Under the pieces are notes generated by a model, which ran no database searches, had not been told where the DNA came from, and saw only the letters and a list, made by a program, of their open reading frames with translations. Both the position numbers and the translations under genes were made by a program. From Eremothecium cymbalariae DBVPG#7215 (taxonomy: Eukaryota > Ascomycota > Saccharomycetes > Saccharomycetales > Saccharomycetaceae), in NCBI RefSeq assembly GCF_000235365.1, contig NC_016449.1:1-64000 (forward strand): 64,000 bases of DNA, read 5' to 3'. The stretch's first letter is position 1. Each line of letters begins with the position of its first letter. This document shows, piece by piece, positions 51,697 through 62,008 of this stretch.

Positions 51697-53055
51697 GCTA
51701 GTGGTGTAATGGCCGCTCATTGAGCGTATTTTACATGATGCTGCTGAATTTTTAATTTTATAAAATGATACTATTGTAATTTTAGGAGGGTGGAAATACA
51801 AAAGGAGGCGCGTTATTGCCAGTTTTTTAATTTCCGGATAAGAACGCAGATGCAATAGCGGGGCTTTTCCTCTCTAACTTCGGGCACTTTAGTGGTACAG
51901 TTTTTTGATATTTTATAGTTCATATTTTTTAATAATCTCGTTAATATGTTATCTAGGTGTCCGTCCATAAAAATTTTTAAACTTTAATTTAATATCCGGT
52001 GTTTATCGGTTGGTAAATCTGTTTGCCCTGTGTGGTTTTGTTTTTGTGTCAGCAGGGATTCCCCCGTTCCCCGTTGCCGGAAACAGCTCGGAGTTTCCTG
52101 GCTGTATCTATCTATGTAAGGTAATGTATCTACTGTCCAGCGTCTATCGTCGTCTGCTGATCCAGAACGAACGAACGAACTCATGTACCGGGGTAATAAA
52201 ACACACACAATCGCTTTGCAGTGCAGTGCTACAAAGACCAGCCAGCCAGGGATTTCCCTCTTTATCCCCAACCACAATAGGACCAACGTCCAAAAAGAAA
52301 ACCAAGTAGACGGCTTACAAACTTAAAAAAGATTAGGTCTCACACTACCCCAGCTGGGTGTAGAGAAAACAACAATACGACTGCCTTTTTTTTGTGACTG
52401 GCTTGACCATTTAGTAAGTAATAAGAAATCGAATGTGGCAAACAGAAAGTTACCAGGGTGGCGCATGCATGATGCATGACGCTGGTGCCCACGCCGTTCA
52501 TCTATGCATGCAATGCATCTTCTCCCGCTGTTCTTACCTACTTGAGAAATGCAGTTCTTGTCATTTGCCTTTCTTTTTTTGTGGCAAAGTTGCATGATTT
52601 GCGGCTTAGACATATCGGGATGATCTGATCAAGAGGAGCATTTCTTTTCTGTAGATTTTTGCATCAGCGGGCATTCTCCTTTCTTTTTTTGACTCGAATT
52701 TTTGTTTCTTTTTTCGTTTTTCTTGATAAAGTTTCTTTTTTGGTCGCCATGCGTGCATGTGTTTCGTATAAGGTTATCGTATACGTTCCGGATGTTTACG
52801 CTCTCGAGTTTGGACCAATGGCAGACCAATGGGTGGTTTAGAACGGCACTAGGAGGGGGAAAGAGCCAAGTGTGTGTATAGCTTTCATGATTAGGGTTAA
52901 TAGATAAGCAGGTATAATAGTCCGGTGGTTAAATTGGCTATTGCACATGGAGTCTCTGGTGAAGTGGTTTAAGAACACCGAGGTCTGTTAGCTGTTAGTC
53001 GTTGTGTGTATAAAGAAATCCTTACGTTTTAGAGTTTGGGGTTGGTATAGAGACG
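51697..53055. other. intergenic region before AGE1
   Basis: Gene-free. It holds four ATGCAT hexamers within 56 bases (52463-52518), a short GAAC tandem (about 52163-52176), and T-rich stretches. No convincing coding frame was seen on either strand. Confidence 0.5.
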
Positions 53056-55560
53056 ATGGGGAATCTTACTAGTTCGTTGCAGGATTGCATAGAGCTGGAT
53101 GATTCCATGCTGTCTATTAAGAATGATTCAACGGTTAGTTTTGTTCCTAAGTTTATTCTTATTAAGCGTAATTTGTATTTGCTGGTTGATGACTGGACGG
53201 CGGAAAAAGGCAAGTTTGTTATATCGTTGAAAAATGCGGATTCTGGTAATTTACTGGATTATAAGTTTGTGAATGGTGTGGACGAGACGACTCCTATTGT
53301 TATCAAGCAGGTTAGGAATACTTCAAACTATGTGTTAAAATTTCATTCGGACATGCAGGATGGGATTCATAAGTTTTCGATCCGGCTTGACAAAAAGCGG
53401 ATCTGTAGGATATACATTTATCGGGAGATAGCTGGTGTTTCGATGGAGTGTGGGTCGACAAGCTTGCGAGAAAACGTGCCTGTTTCATCCACGGCTACAC
53501 AGGGTGATGCGCAAGCGTCAGCTTCTTTGAAAACTGATGATATTGGTGGTGGTGGTGGTGGTGGTGTTTCGGTTACGCAGCTGTCCACAGGTGCGCCGCA
53601 GATGCCCGGGGATCTAGTGTTGCACGATCCTATACCTAAATTTATACAGGATGGGCCTCAATTCAGGACTCATTTGTCTAATTTGGAATCAACGCTGTTT
53701 ATTTACAAATCCCACTTGAAGTCGCTGTACGAGCGGTCTTCTAAACTGAAAGAGTTGTTGCGATTGGCGTCCAAAGAATTAAATCAGATGGCTAATAAGT
53801 TTGATGAGCTTCACGATCTGGTGAAGGATCAGCATGTGTCTTCTATATTCCGACATTTGCTTGTATCATCCGCAGCTGTGTGCACGGCACAGGCGCGCAT
53901 ACTGATGCGCAAGTCCAATGCCACTGGTGATGATTTACTAACTGATTTGCGACACTATCTACAGACAATCGATCTAAAACTTCTCACCAATAATAAAAAA
54001 TTGTATCATGATCAGGCGAAAGACTTTTACTCTTATGTTGGGAAGCATTTGTCACAAAATTCGGATAGCAGGCTACTACCGAAACGAATCCAGTTTGAAT
54101 TACAAAGGTTCGATTATTTCCACTCTTTGTTGACTCATATTTTTGGCCCCACTGGGCGTGATTTTTCGGTTGCACTTTCTAGATATCAAGTTTCCTTTGA
54201 ACCTACGACCACCAATACAACCCTCCAACTTGTGAAGCAATACAGGTCACACTATGTGCAGTTTGATAGATTTAAAGGCCAGCAGCGGATGAAGTTATCA
54301 AAGGTTGACAACTATTCGGACTTGAATGACTTTTTTCAGTTACCTTCTGTCGCTGCTACATCTAAAAACAGTCCTCTAAAGGAGGGCTTGCTTTGGTCGA
54401 ATAGGAACAGTGGGTGGCATAAGCAGTGGGTTGTGCTGCAAGGTTCACTGCTCTCAGAATACTCTGATTGGAAGACAAAGGCCAAAATTCTTAGCCGACC
54501 ATCAATTAATTTAACATTTGCATGCGTGCGGCGATCCGACAAAAAGCCGAATGGGTTTGATATCATCACCACGGATGCTGAAACAAGGTCTTTCCAAGCA
54601 GAATCAGAAGACGAACTGAAGCAATGGTTGCAAATCTTAAAAACAGCAGTTGGTGTCATGGACATTGATAATACTGAAGAGAACAAGGATCCATTATTGA
54701 TCGTTAGGAATTCCGACTTATCTAATTCCATATGTTGTGATTGTCGCAGTGACAAACAGGTGGAATGGATCTCTTTAAATCTCTTATGTGTCACGTGTAT
54801 CAACTGCTCTGGCGTTCATCGATCACTTGGTACACATCTTTCTAAGATCCGATCTTTAACCTTAGATTCTTTTAATACTCCAGAATCTCTTCAGTTATTG
54901 AAATATGTTTCCAATCAGAATGTAAACAGTCTCTACGAGATGGAATCTGTTAGCCCTATTCTACCAAATGCTACTTCTGTGGAAAGGAAGAATTATATCA
55001 CAGACAAGTATGTTGCAAAGAAATATGTTGGCCCAACAGAGGACCCAAATAAGTTGGGAATCTCCTTAATAAAAGCTATTCACTTGGAGAGTATTTATTT
55101 ATTACAAAAATGTATCTCTGGGGGTGTATCATTAAACGACGAACATTGGAGTCATGATGAAAATAATGAGTCTTTATTCCAGTACTCATTGAAACACTAT
55201 GAAGGAACCAAGGACAATCCAATATTTCCAGTCACAGAATTTTTAGTATTGAATGGTCTCCATGTTGATGAACCGCCTGCTTCAAATAGTTCCGATAGCC
55301 AGTGGTCATCAGGACAGCTAAACTACTGGACAGCAAAATATCATAATCATAACTGTCTTCATAATCCAGTTTCTGTTAAGAAACTACCAGATGTTCCTGT
55401 CGCTGATTTTTCCGATAAAGCAACTGTGAAGCAAGGCCAAAGAAGCAGAAGATGGAGTATGGGTTCCAATCCGAATCCTGCAACATCTAATAATCAACAT
55501 TTATCATCTTTAATATCAGGAAAATCTAAGCACTTGAAATTTTCTAAAATTCAAAAATAA
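53056..55560 (+). CDS. AGE1: ArfGAP with PH domain, Age1-like
   Basis: An 834-residue Arf GTPase-activating protein. Residues about 190-400 are helical and resemble a BAR-type region, a PH domain follows (about 437-533: KEGLLWSNRNSGWHKQWVVL to LKQWLQILKTAV), then the ArfGAP zinc finger (ICCDCRSDKQVEWISLNLLC then CINCSGVHRSLGTHLSKIRS, with the arginine finger in GVHRS). The C-terminal part (LGISLIKAIHLESIYLLQKC) looks like weak ankyrin repeats. This is the ACAP-type layout. In S. cerevisiae Age1 (482 residues, YDR524C) acts in Golgi transport. The protein here is much longer. A short glycine run lies near residue 170. Neighbours on both sides are syntenic with YDR523C-YDR525W-A. Confidence 0.9.
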   Translation: MGNLTSSLQDCIELDDSMLSIKNDSTVSFVPKFILIKRNLYLLVDDWTAEKGKFVISLKNADSGNLLDYKFVNGVDETTPIVIKQVRNTSNYVLKFHSDMQDGIHKFSIRLDKKRICRIYIYREIAGVSMECGSTSLRENVPVSSTATQGDAQASASLKTDDIGGGGGGGVSVTQLSTGAPQMPGDLVLHDPIPKFIQDGPQFRTHLSNLESTLFIYKSHLKSLYERSSKLKELLRLASKELNQMANKFDELHDLVKDQHVSSIFRHLLVSSAAVCTAQARILMRKSNATGDDLLTDLRHYLQTIDLKLLTNNKKLYHDQAKDFYSYVGKHLSQNSDSRLLPKRIQFELQRFDYFHSLLTHIFGPTGRDFSVALSRYQVSFEPTTTNTTLQLVKQYRSHYVQFDRFKGQQRMKLSKVDNYSDLNDFFQLPSVAATSKNSPLKEGLLWSNRNSGWHKQWVVLQGSLLSEYSDWKTKAKILSRPSINLTFACVRRSDKKPNGFDIITTDAETRSFQAESEDELKQWLQILKTAVGVMDIDNTEENKDPLLIVRNSDLSNSICCDCRSDKQVEWISLNLLCVTCINCSGVHRSLGTHLSKIRSLTLDSFNTPESLQLLKYVSNQNVNSLYEMESVSPILPNATSVERKNYITDKYVAKKYVGPTEDPNKLGISLIKAIHLESIYLLQKCISGGVSLNDEHWSHDENNESLFQYSLKHYEGTKDNPIFPVTEFLVLNGLHVDEPPASNSSDSQWSSGQLNYWTAKYHNHNCLHNPVSVKKLPDVPVADFSDKATVKQGQRSRRWSMGSNPNPATSNNQHLSSLISGKSKHLKFSKIQK

Positions 55561-56042
55561 TCATTGCATCCCTTTGATAACTAATTTTGACAATTTTTTT
55601 ATCATTTTATATATATATATATATCAACATTATTTGGAATTATTTTTACTTCTAACGAACGTCCCGCCTGGCGCCTGCGTTCCGCCTTTTTTCATTAGAG
55701 TAGAAGATGGCAAAGATGCGTGATTTCTAACACTGACATTTCAGCGACGACACAAACTATAGAGAGGCCTCGAGTGCTTCTTGTGGACACAGCTTATAAT
55801 CCTAGTGCACCACATAATCAGTAGCTTACCATTTTTCTCATTACTAAAAAGTTTTAAACAGCTTAATGTCAAATAGTTTTCCTACCTTTTTATTGTTGTA
55901 GCTATACTAACATCTAATATACCTATTCCTTGACAAAACAATAAGACAAGAAAAATACACTCAGGCCACCCTATCCATTTTTTCCCTTATTGCTACTGCT
56001 ATCTGCTACTATTCTTTTCTTTTGCTTTTTTATAATATCGCC
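55561..56042. other. intergenic region AGE1-SPS1
   Basis: AT-rich with a TA dinucleotide run near 55608-55624. A perfect MSE was not found although SPS1 is a sporulation gene in relatives. Confidence 0.45.
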
Positions 56043-57365
56043 ATGAGTATTTTTTCAAACTCAGTACCACTTCCTTCATCACCGGATTCAAGCTCACAAT
56101 ATGAAATATTGCAATGCATAGGCCGTGGTAACTTTGGTGATGTTTACAAAGCTAGGTATTTAGCAACTAATGAGATCGTTGCCATCAAGGTTGTCAATTT
56201 AGAAGATACTGATGAACCCATAGATTTGCTAGCTCAAGAAATATTCTTTCTATCCGAGTTAAGATCGCCATATATTACAAATTACAAAACAGCGTTTTTA
56301 GTTGACGTATCAATGTGGATTGTAATGGAGTATTGTGGTGGTGGCTCATGTGCAGAACTTTTAAAATATACTCCAGAGCATAAACTAACGGAAGACCAGT
56401 GTGCCTTTATTGTAAGCGAAGTATTGGTTGGTTTGGATTACTTACATTCGCAAAGAAAAATCCATAGAGATATCAAGTCAGCAAATATATTATTAACCGA
56501 TAATGGACATGTTAAATTGGGCGATTTTGGTGTTAGTGGCCAGATGATGGTTACCAGGAAGAGAGATACTTTTGTTGGTACACCCTTCTGGATGGCACCG
56601 GAGGTTATTGATAGGAATAAGAAAGGTTATAATGAGATGGCAGATATCTGGTCTCTTGGTATTACAGTAATTGAGTTATTGATGGGGCATCCTCCCTTAG
56701 ATAAATACGATGCGATGAAGGCATTAATGGCAATTCCAAAAAGGGATCCTCCGAAGCTAGATAAAAGATTCTCTTCTCACGCAAAAGACTTTGTTGCACA
56801 ATGTTTGATCAAAGACCCATCCCAGAGGCCAACTGCTTCAGAATTATTAAAACATAGGTTTGTCAAGAGAGTTAGGTTATACAATTTGCGCGATCAGGTG
56901 GATCTTGTCAAGAGGAATAAAATGATTTCGTTCGCCAGTCGGGAGCCCAAGTATCCTCTACTAAACAAACTATACAAGACTGGAAAAAAATCATACTTAG
57001 GAACTTGGGATTTCGGTCTGTTAGATTCGTCATCTCCAGAGTCTCAAATTAGTCCAATATTGTCTAGTAACTCGAAAACTCCAGAGACTAATATTACATC
57101 TTCTCCCACGCTCAACGATTATTACGATGAAAAAGCTATGAAAGCGGCAATCCCTAGACAAAAGGAATTAAATTTCTTTAAACATGTCATCAGGTACAGT
57201 TTAAGACGTGTTCGTGACCGAGCACGAACACAAGAGACTAAAGATGCTGTAGATCAATTGTCCGTAGTATTTGCGGAAATTGAACAAAATCATCCCGGTT
57301 TAAGCGAGGCATTTACAGAAGAGGTATCAAGAAGAATGAGCTATCTAAAGCAGTATATAACCTAA
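56043..57365 (+). CDS. SPS1: STE20/GCK-family protein kinase Sps1
   Basis: A 440-residue serine/threonine kinase. The kinase domain (about residues 18-270) shows the glycine loop IGRGNFGDVYKA, AIKVVNLED with the ATP lysine, HRDIKSANILL, DFGVSGQM and GTPFWMAPEVI; this last signature, with KKGYNEMADIWSLGI, is typical of germinal-centre kinases. In S. cerevisiae Sps1 (490 residues) is needed for prospore membrane closure and spore wall formation. The ATG at 56043 is chosen; the longer frame starts with TTG. It is followed by SPS2/SPS22 on the same strand, as YDR523C is by YDR522C. Confidence 0.95.
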   Translation: MSIFSNSVPLPSSPDSSSQYEILQCIGRGNFGDVYKARYLATNEIVAIKVVNLEDTDEPIDLLAQEIFFLSELRSPYITNYKTAFLVDVSMWIVMEYCGGGSCAELLKYTPEHKLTEDQCAFIVSEVLVGLDYLHSQRKIHRDIKSANILLTDNGHVKLGDFGVSGQMMVTRKRDTFVGTPFWMAPEVIDRNKKGYNEMADIWSLGITVIELLMGHPPLDKYDAMKALMAIPKRDPPKLDKRFSSHAKDFVAQCLIKDPSQRPTASELLKHRFVKRVRLYNLRDQVDLVKRNKMISFASREPKYPLLNKLYKTGKKSYLGTWDFGLLDSSSPESQISPILSSNSKTPETNITSSPTLNDYYDEKAMKAAIPRQKELNFFKHVIRYSLRRVRDRARTQETKDAVDQLSVVFAEIEQNHPGLSEAFTEEVSRRMSYLKQYIT

Positions 57366-57493
57366 TGGCAGCTTATTATTTATAAGTTCATATAACATAA
57401 CAACGTATTTATCCGTTTTCGATTATGTCAATGCGTCACAGATGCAGCAATCATAAAAAAAATATTGGCACTGCGTCACAGTCACCGACAGTC

Positions 57494-57503
57494 ACCACAA
57501 AAT
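57494..57503 (+). promoter_or_regulatory. middle sporulation element upstream of SPS2/SPS22
   Basis: ACCACAAAAT fits the Ndt80 site (DNCRCAAAWD) perfectly, 98-107 bases ahead of the start codon, with an imperfect second copy (TCACAAAG) just after it. Confidence 0.7.
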
Positions 57504-57600
57504 CACAAAGTGAATATATATTGTAATATCAGTAACAACTTCAATAATTTAGTTTACTCTTATTATTAAGTTTAATAAAGACCGTAATACACAAACAACG

Positions 57601-59166
57601 ATGAAATTAAGTCATATTGTATCACTAACATTTACGACGTCCCAATTCTGTGCTGCTTTATTGGCTTCTGACCAACAACCCCAGGGTCCACAACCCGTTG
57701 AACAAATCGCCCTACTAGATAGTAGCTTTTTTAAGCGTGATAAGGAAGATCGGAACTCAGTAAATAAGTCGTTCCAAATTAAGACAACTCCAAAATCATC
57801 ACATTCCACTACTACCAAAGCGACTTCTACGTCAATTGTCAAAACAGATTCCTCTCCATCATCTTCTCCGGTGGTTATTAAGGACAAGGAATCCTCCAAG
57901 TCGACACAAGCTTCTAGTACGTCTACATCATCAGCACCTAAAGCTACAAAATCAACCCCTAAAACTGGGGAAGACCTTTCAAAATTGCCAGAATTCTGTA
58001 AAAAAGACTATCACTACATTCAAAATGCAGTTCAATTGAATCAATTGCAATCAGAATGTACCGTTGTTAATGGTAATATATATATATTAGGTTATCAAGA
58101 ACCTGTTATTGATTTGGGTAATATTAACAGGATTCTAGGTGACTTGATAATTGAGGAGTCGTCCAAATTATTGAGAGTTCAAGGTAAGAACTTAAACTAT
58201 ATTGGACACACATTTAAATTGCACGATTTAACTTCTTTGACTGAAGTTGACCTACCTCAGTTAGGGCACTTTAAAACATTATATTGGAGAGTTGTTCCGA
58301 TCTTGCAAACGGTTTATATGGAGCCTAAGATCAGTTCTGTTAGGTCCGTTTTGATCTCAGATACCTCGTTGATTGCAATTGAAGGGTTTTACGGTACTGA
58401 AGAGTTGGATTCGTTAAATATTAATAATAACCGTTATATGGATCACATCAAGACAAATGTAAAACGTATTACCACGCAATTAAGCATATCTGCTAATTCA
58501 GAAAATTTGTTGTTAGATATGCCAGAACTAGAAGCAGCAGATAATGTCACTGTGAGAGATGCCGCATCAGTTTCCTTCCCCAAATTAGAATATGTTAACC
58601 AATCATTAGAATTGATAGAAAATAATTTTGAAACTTTGCAAATTCCTAAATTGAAGAGAATTGGCGGTACTTTTGGTTTGATTGACAATAGAAATTTGGA
58701 AACTGTAAATTTATCATCTGTAAGCGTGGTTCATGGTGGATTGATGATCTCAAATAACACAAAGCTAACAACTTTGGACTTCTTACCCGAATTACAACAA
58801 GTGGGTGGTGCTATTCAATTTGAAGGTACCATTGAAGACACATCTTTTCCTAAATTGAGATTGGTTAAGGGATCCGCCAAAATTGATAGCGGTGCTGGAA
58901 AACTAGACTGTTCTAAATGGACCAGGCCGTTAAGTGGAAATTCCATAATAAGAGGTGGACAATTGGAATGTACCTCTGCAGGCAGACGCAATACAGTCAG
59001 CGTTTCTAAAGATGGAATTGTATTAGACAGAGATTCAACTGAAGTCATTCCAAATGAAAGTCTGGGTATATCTGTAATAATGAATAGATCTAAACTTGGA
59101 AAACTAGTGTGGTCTCTAGGATTTGGCTGGATGATATTCTTACTAATCTTCGTTACTTTGCAATGA
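57601..59166 (+). CDS. SPS2: sporulation-specific Ecm33-family GPI protein
   Basis: A 521-residue secreted protein of the Ecm33/Sps2 family. It has an N-terminal signal peptide (MKLSHIVSLTFTTSQFCAAL), a Ser/Thr/Lys-rich linker (about residues 50-125) and a receptor-L-type repeat domain (about 138-460; SECTVVNGNIYILGY starts it, then repeated units such as LPQLGHFKTLYW and LPELQQVGGAIQFEG). A hydrophobic C-terminal tail (GWMIFLLIFVTLQ) is consistent with GPI attachment. In S. cerevisiae Sps2 and Sps22 are redundant in spore-wall beta-glucan organisation. One gene here stands for both; its neighbours SPS1 and URC2 match SPS2, POF1 and EMC1 match SPS22. An MSE upstream supports meiotic expression. 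Confidence 0.93.
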   Translation: MKLSHIVSLTFTTSQFCAALLASDQQPQGPQPVEQIALLDSSFFKRDKEDRNSVNKSFQIKTTPKSSHSTTTKATSTSIVKTDSSPSSSPVVIKDKESSKSTQASSTSTSSAPKATKSTPKTGEDLSKLPEFCKKDYHYIQNAVQLNQLQSECTVVNGNIYILGYQEPVIDLGNINRILGDLIIEESSKLLRVQGKNLNYIGHTFKLHDLTSLTEVDLPQLGHFKTLYWRVVPILQTVYMEPKISSVRSVLISDTSLIAIEGFYGTEELDSLNINNNRYMDHIKTNVKRITTQLSISANSENLLLDMPELEAADNVTVRDAASVSFPKLEYVNQSLELIENNFETLQIPKLKRIGGTFGLIDNRNLETVNLSSVSVVHGGLMISNNTKLTTLDFLPELQQVGGAIQFEGTIEDTSFPKLRLVKGSAKIDSGAGKLDCSKWTRPLSGNSIIRGGQLECTSAGRRNTVSVSKDGIVLDRDSTEVIPNESLGISVIMNRSKLGKLVWSLGFGWMIFLLIFVTLQ

Positions 59167-59498
59167 TTATTTACTGTAAGACAGACCTAGCTGGTGATTT
59201 AGATAATTATTCACAATTTCCTCTTATGTTATAACATAGTCTTACTTATCAACTTCTTGGTAATGTTATAAAGATCTGAAATAATGTTCTTAATTAAACT
59301 TAAATAATTTTAGATCAAAAGAAGATTTGCAATTTTACTGGCGCGATTTACCAAATAAGGTTGGCACAATGGTTTTGTATATTATGTTCTATGCCGAAAA
59401 AAAAACAATTTTCCGTCTGACACATCATCATCGCAAGTTAAACATGTATTTAACAAGAAAAGTAGCTATTAACTAATTCATATGAGGGTTGGAATTAG
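59167..59498. other. intergenic region SPS2-URC2
   Basis: AT-rich spacer between tandem genes. Nothing recognisable. Confidence 0.5.
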
Positions 59499-61985
59499 AT
59501 GAGTGAAGATCGGGTATATACAGGTACGGCTGATGAGAGGTCCGACATTAAGGCCACATCATTTCCAACTAAGGAAGGCCGAGTTGATATGGTTAACATA
59601 ACCGAAGCCGTTGAATGCAGTAGGATACAGCAGAGCTCGGTGATGCAGAAAAGATTACCATCAGAGATAGAAACAGCAGACGATTTGAGGGATACTAATA
59701 GTTATACGGAAGGCAGAAACGTTTCATGGATAAGAAAGCAGAGGAAAAAAAGGAAAACTTATAGCTGTGGAGTTTGTAGAAAGTTTAAGACAAGATGTGA
59801 CTTTGAAGCCATTGTTGGTAAATGTCATAGATGTAATGTGTTAAATTTAGAATGTTCATTGACAAAAGAGCGGGAGGATGACATTTTAACTGCGATTGAA
59901 TTAGCTTCTGGGTCTCAAAGAGGGGGTCGTCCCACTGTTTCGAAAGAAGATCGAAGTAAAATATTAACTGAACCTCTTACAAAGAATCCAGTAACACCTA
60001 TATTAAATAAGAGGCTGAATACTTTAGAATCCAATATTGGGAAGCTGAGTGAGAAGCTAGATTTTATTTTGGGTTTGTTAAAGGGTTCTTGCCCTACAGT
60101 ATCCAGTGGTAATGCTTCTACCACGGTGACGCTTTTTCCAGATAAAGTAGGTTATTCCAGTGTTGAGGAGAGAAAGGATGGTGATGACGGTGATATTAGT
60201 GATAATACCAATTATGCTAAACACAATTATGATGATGAATATAGTAAAGTCGGTTATAACAAGTTGTTGAATGACTTTCAGAATAAAGACAGTCCAACTA
60301 AACGTGTTAATGATCCATCCCCTTCATGTTCAAATATTTTTAGTAAAGGATTCTTGGATGGATTTAAGTTAAAAGAGCCACCATTTAAATTACTTAGTGA
60401 CCTTGATACAACGCTCTTTCCAACGAAAGCCCTTTCAGATGAGGAAAAGCTGGCTAAAAAACAGAGACCATTTCTAATAGCTCGTACGAACTTCATGAAT
60501 TATTTTAATGAACATGAACAGCTATGTTTGCGCTTATCCAGAGAATTTTTAGTGAAGTCACACTTTTGGATAATACCTGGAGGAATTAAGGAAATAGATA
60601 GAACATATGTTGAACAGCATGTGTTTATTACAGGTGTATTTACGATTGTTGCAATGGGATTTGCTGAAAATGACAAATATGAAAAGGAACAAGGGATGCT
60701 TTATCCAATCGTTGAAAGCTTGCTAACTAGCACATTAACATTGGCTGACAAGTTAACTGATCATGATATAGAGGCTATCCTTTATTGTTGTATGTTCAAT
60801 ATATCCAGAAAGTCGAAGCGGCATAGACAATTAAAATTCAACTCGCTCATCCTCTGTAATTTTGCAATAGATGCTTTGTTAACAAATATAGACTTTTACA
60901 AGATTAAGGACCGTGTTCTCAATAAAGAGGAATACAATGCCACTGATTTATACCATCTCCGAATTTTAAACTCCTTAACAGCATGCAAATTGCAATACTC
61001 TATCGGTTATGGAGCTTTTAGGTTGCAAAATGAAACGACCAAAGAATTTAATAATTTGATAGCCAAATTTCCTCAAGCTAATTTCGGCGATGATATAAAA
61101 GTTAGTGTGATTAACTTGGCTGAAACTTTAGGTGCGATATTTCTTAACTTCAAGGAATATTTTAAAACATTCTCTAAAGAATTTAAAAAAAGCAATAGCT
61201 TAAACAGCAAGTCTTATACAAACATTTCGAATGAAACCCCAAAATTGGTTTTCGCAGAACTAGAGTATTGGTTGGTTGATTGGGATGAGCTGCTCTCCAA
61301 GGATGGAGCAGGAATTTTGCTGTTTTCTTATCATTTTTACTATATTATGATATGCCGGGCTTTTTTGATCGAGTTTTACGAAAACTTTAGAAATGACATG
61401 CCATACTACAAGTGTATATTGAGCACTATGAAGCATTCTTGCTTTTCATTGTTGAATGGGTTCTTAAAGCTTCCGCCCGCACTCATTAAGGGTGCTCCGG
61501 TTATCACATTACATCAGCTAGTGTATGTATGTTTGACGATGTATGACTTCCTCAGCTATTACCAACTCTCTGAAAGGCAACAGATCTTAAACATTTGCAC
61601 CAAGATATATTGGCATCTAAATACAATCGGTGAAAAGACAAACGAAGCTACCGAGCATGTAGGGAAAATAATAAAGTCCTTAATTGACACTAGCAGGAAC
61701 AACCGCAAAGCCACTTTTCAACTCCCAACTCCGGTTATACAAAACGGTGATCAAGCAACGCAACCGAAGCTCCAACCTCCGTCTAATAACGGTAAATCGA
61801 GTGAAGGCTGTGTAACACACCACACTACGCCCAATAGTTCAATTAATAATGACATGGAATCAAATTCAAATTTCATAATGCCAGATGTCGATAAATTTAA
61901 TACTTTTGAGGATTTTTTTCAGGACTTCTTTGAACATCTAAAACCAACAACCAAAAATATGTTCCCTACAGTGAAAAAGATATAA
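59499..61985 (+). CDS. URC2: Zn2Cys6 transcription factor, Urc2-like
   Basis: An 828-residue regulator. The zinc cluster at about residues 91-121 reads CGVCRKFKTRCDF then GKCHRCNVLNLEC, spacing C-x2-C-x6-C-x8-C-x2-C-x6-C, preceded by a basic stretch (RKQRKKRKTYS). A coiled segment (LNTLESNIGKLSEKLDFILG, about 168-187) could dimerise it. The fungal-specific transcription factor domain occupies about 330-720. The order SPS1-SPS2-this gene corresponds to S. cerevisiae YDR523C-YDR522C-YDR520C, and YDR520C is URC2, a regulator of uracil catabolism in Lachancea kluyveri. The symbol rests on position and class. Confidence 0.85.
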   Translation: MSEDRVYTGTADERSDIKATSFPTKEGRVDMVNITEAVECSRIQQSSVMQKRLPSEIETADDLRDTNSYTEGRNVSWIRKQRKKRKTYSCGVCRKFKTRCDFEAIVGKCHRCNVLNLECSLTKEREDDILTAIELASGSQRGGRPTVSKEDRSKILTEPLTKNPVTPILNKRLNTLESNIGKLSEKLDFILGLLKGSCPTVSSGNASTTVTLFPDKVGYSSVEERKDGDDGDISDNTNYAKHNYDDEYSKVGYNKLLNDFQNKDSPTKRVNDPSPSCSNIFSKGFLDGFKLKEPPFKLLSDLDTTLFPTKALSDEEKLAKKQRPFLIARTNFMNYFNEHEQLCLRLSREFLVKSHFWIIPGGIKEIDRTYVEQHVFITGVFTIVAMGFAENDKYEKEQGMLYPIVESLLTSTLTLADKLTDHDIEAILYCCMFNISRKSKRHRQLKFNSLILCNFAIDALLTNIDFYKIKDRVLNKEEYNATDLYHLRILNSLTACKLQYSIGYGAFRLQNETTKEFNNLIAKFPQANFGDDIKVSVINLAETLGAIFLNFKEYFKTFSKEFKKSNSLNSKSYTNISNETPKLVFAELEYWLVDWDELLSKDGAGILLFSYHFYYIMICRAFLIEFYENFRNDMPYYKCILSTMKHSCFSLLNGFLKLPPALIKGAPVITLHQLVYVCLTMYDFLSYYQLSERQQILNICTKIYWHLNTIGEKTNEATEHVGKIIKSLIDTSRNNRKATFQLPTPVIQNGDQATQPKLQPPSNNGKSSEGCVTHHTTPNSSINNDMESNSNFIMPDVDKFNTFEDFFQDFFEHLKPTTKNMFPTVKKI

Positions 61986-62008
61986 AGACTTTCAGCATTC
62001 TAAAGATT

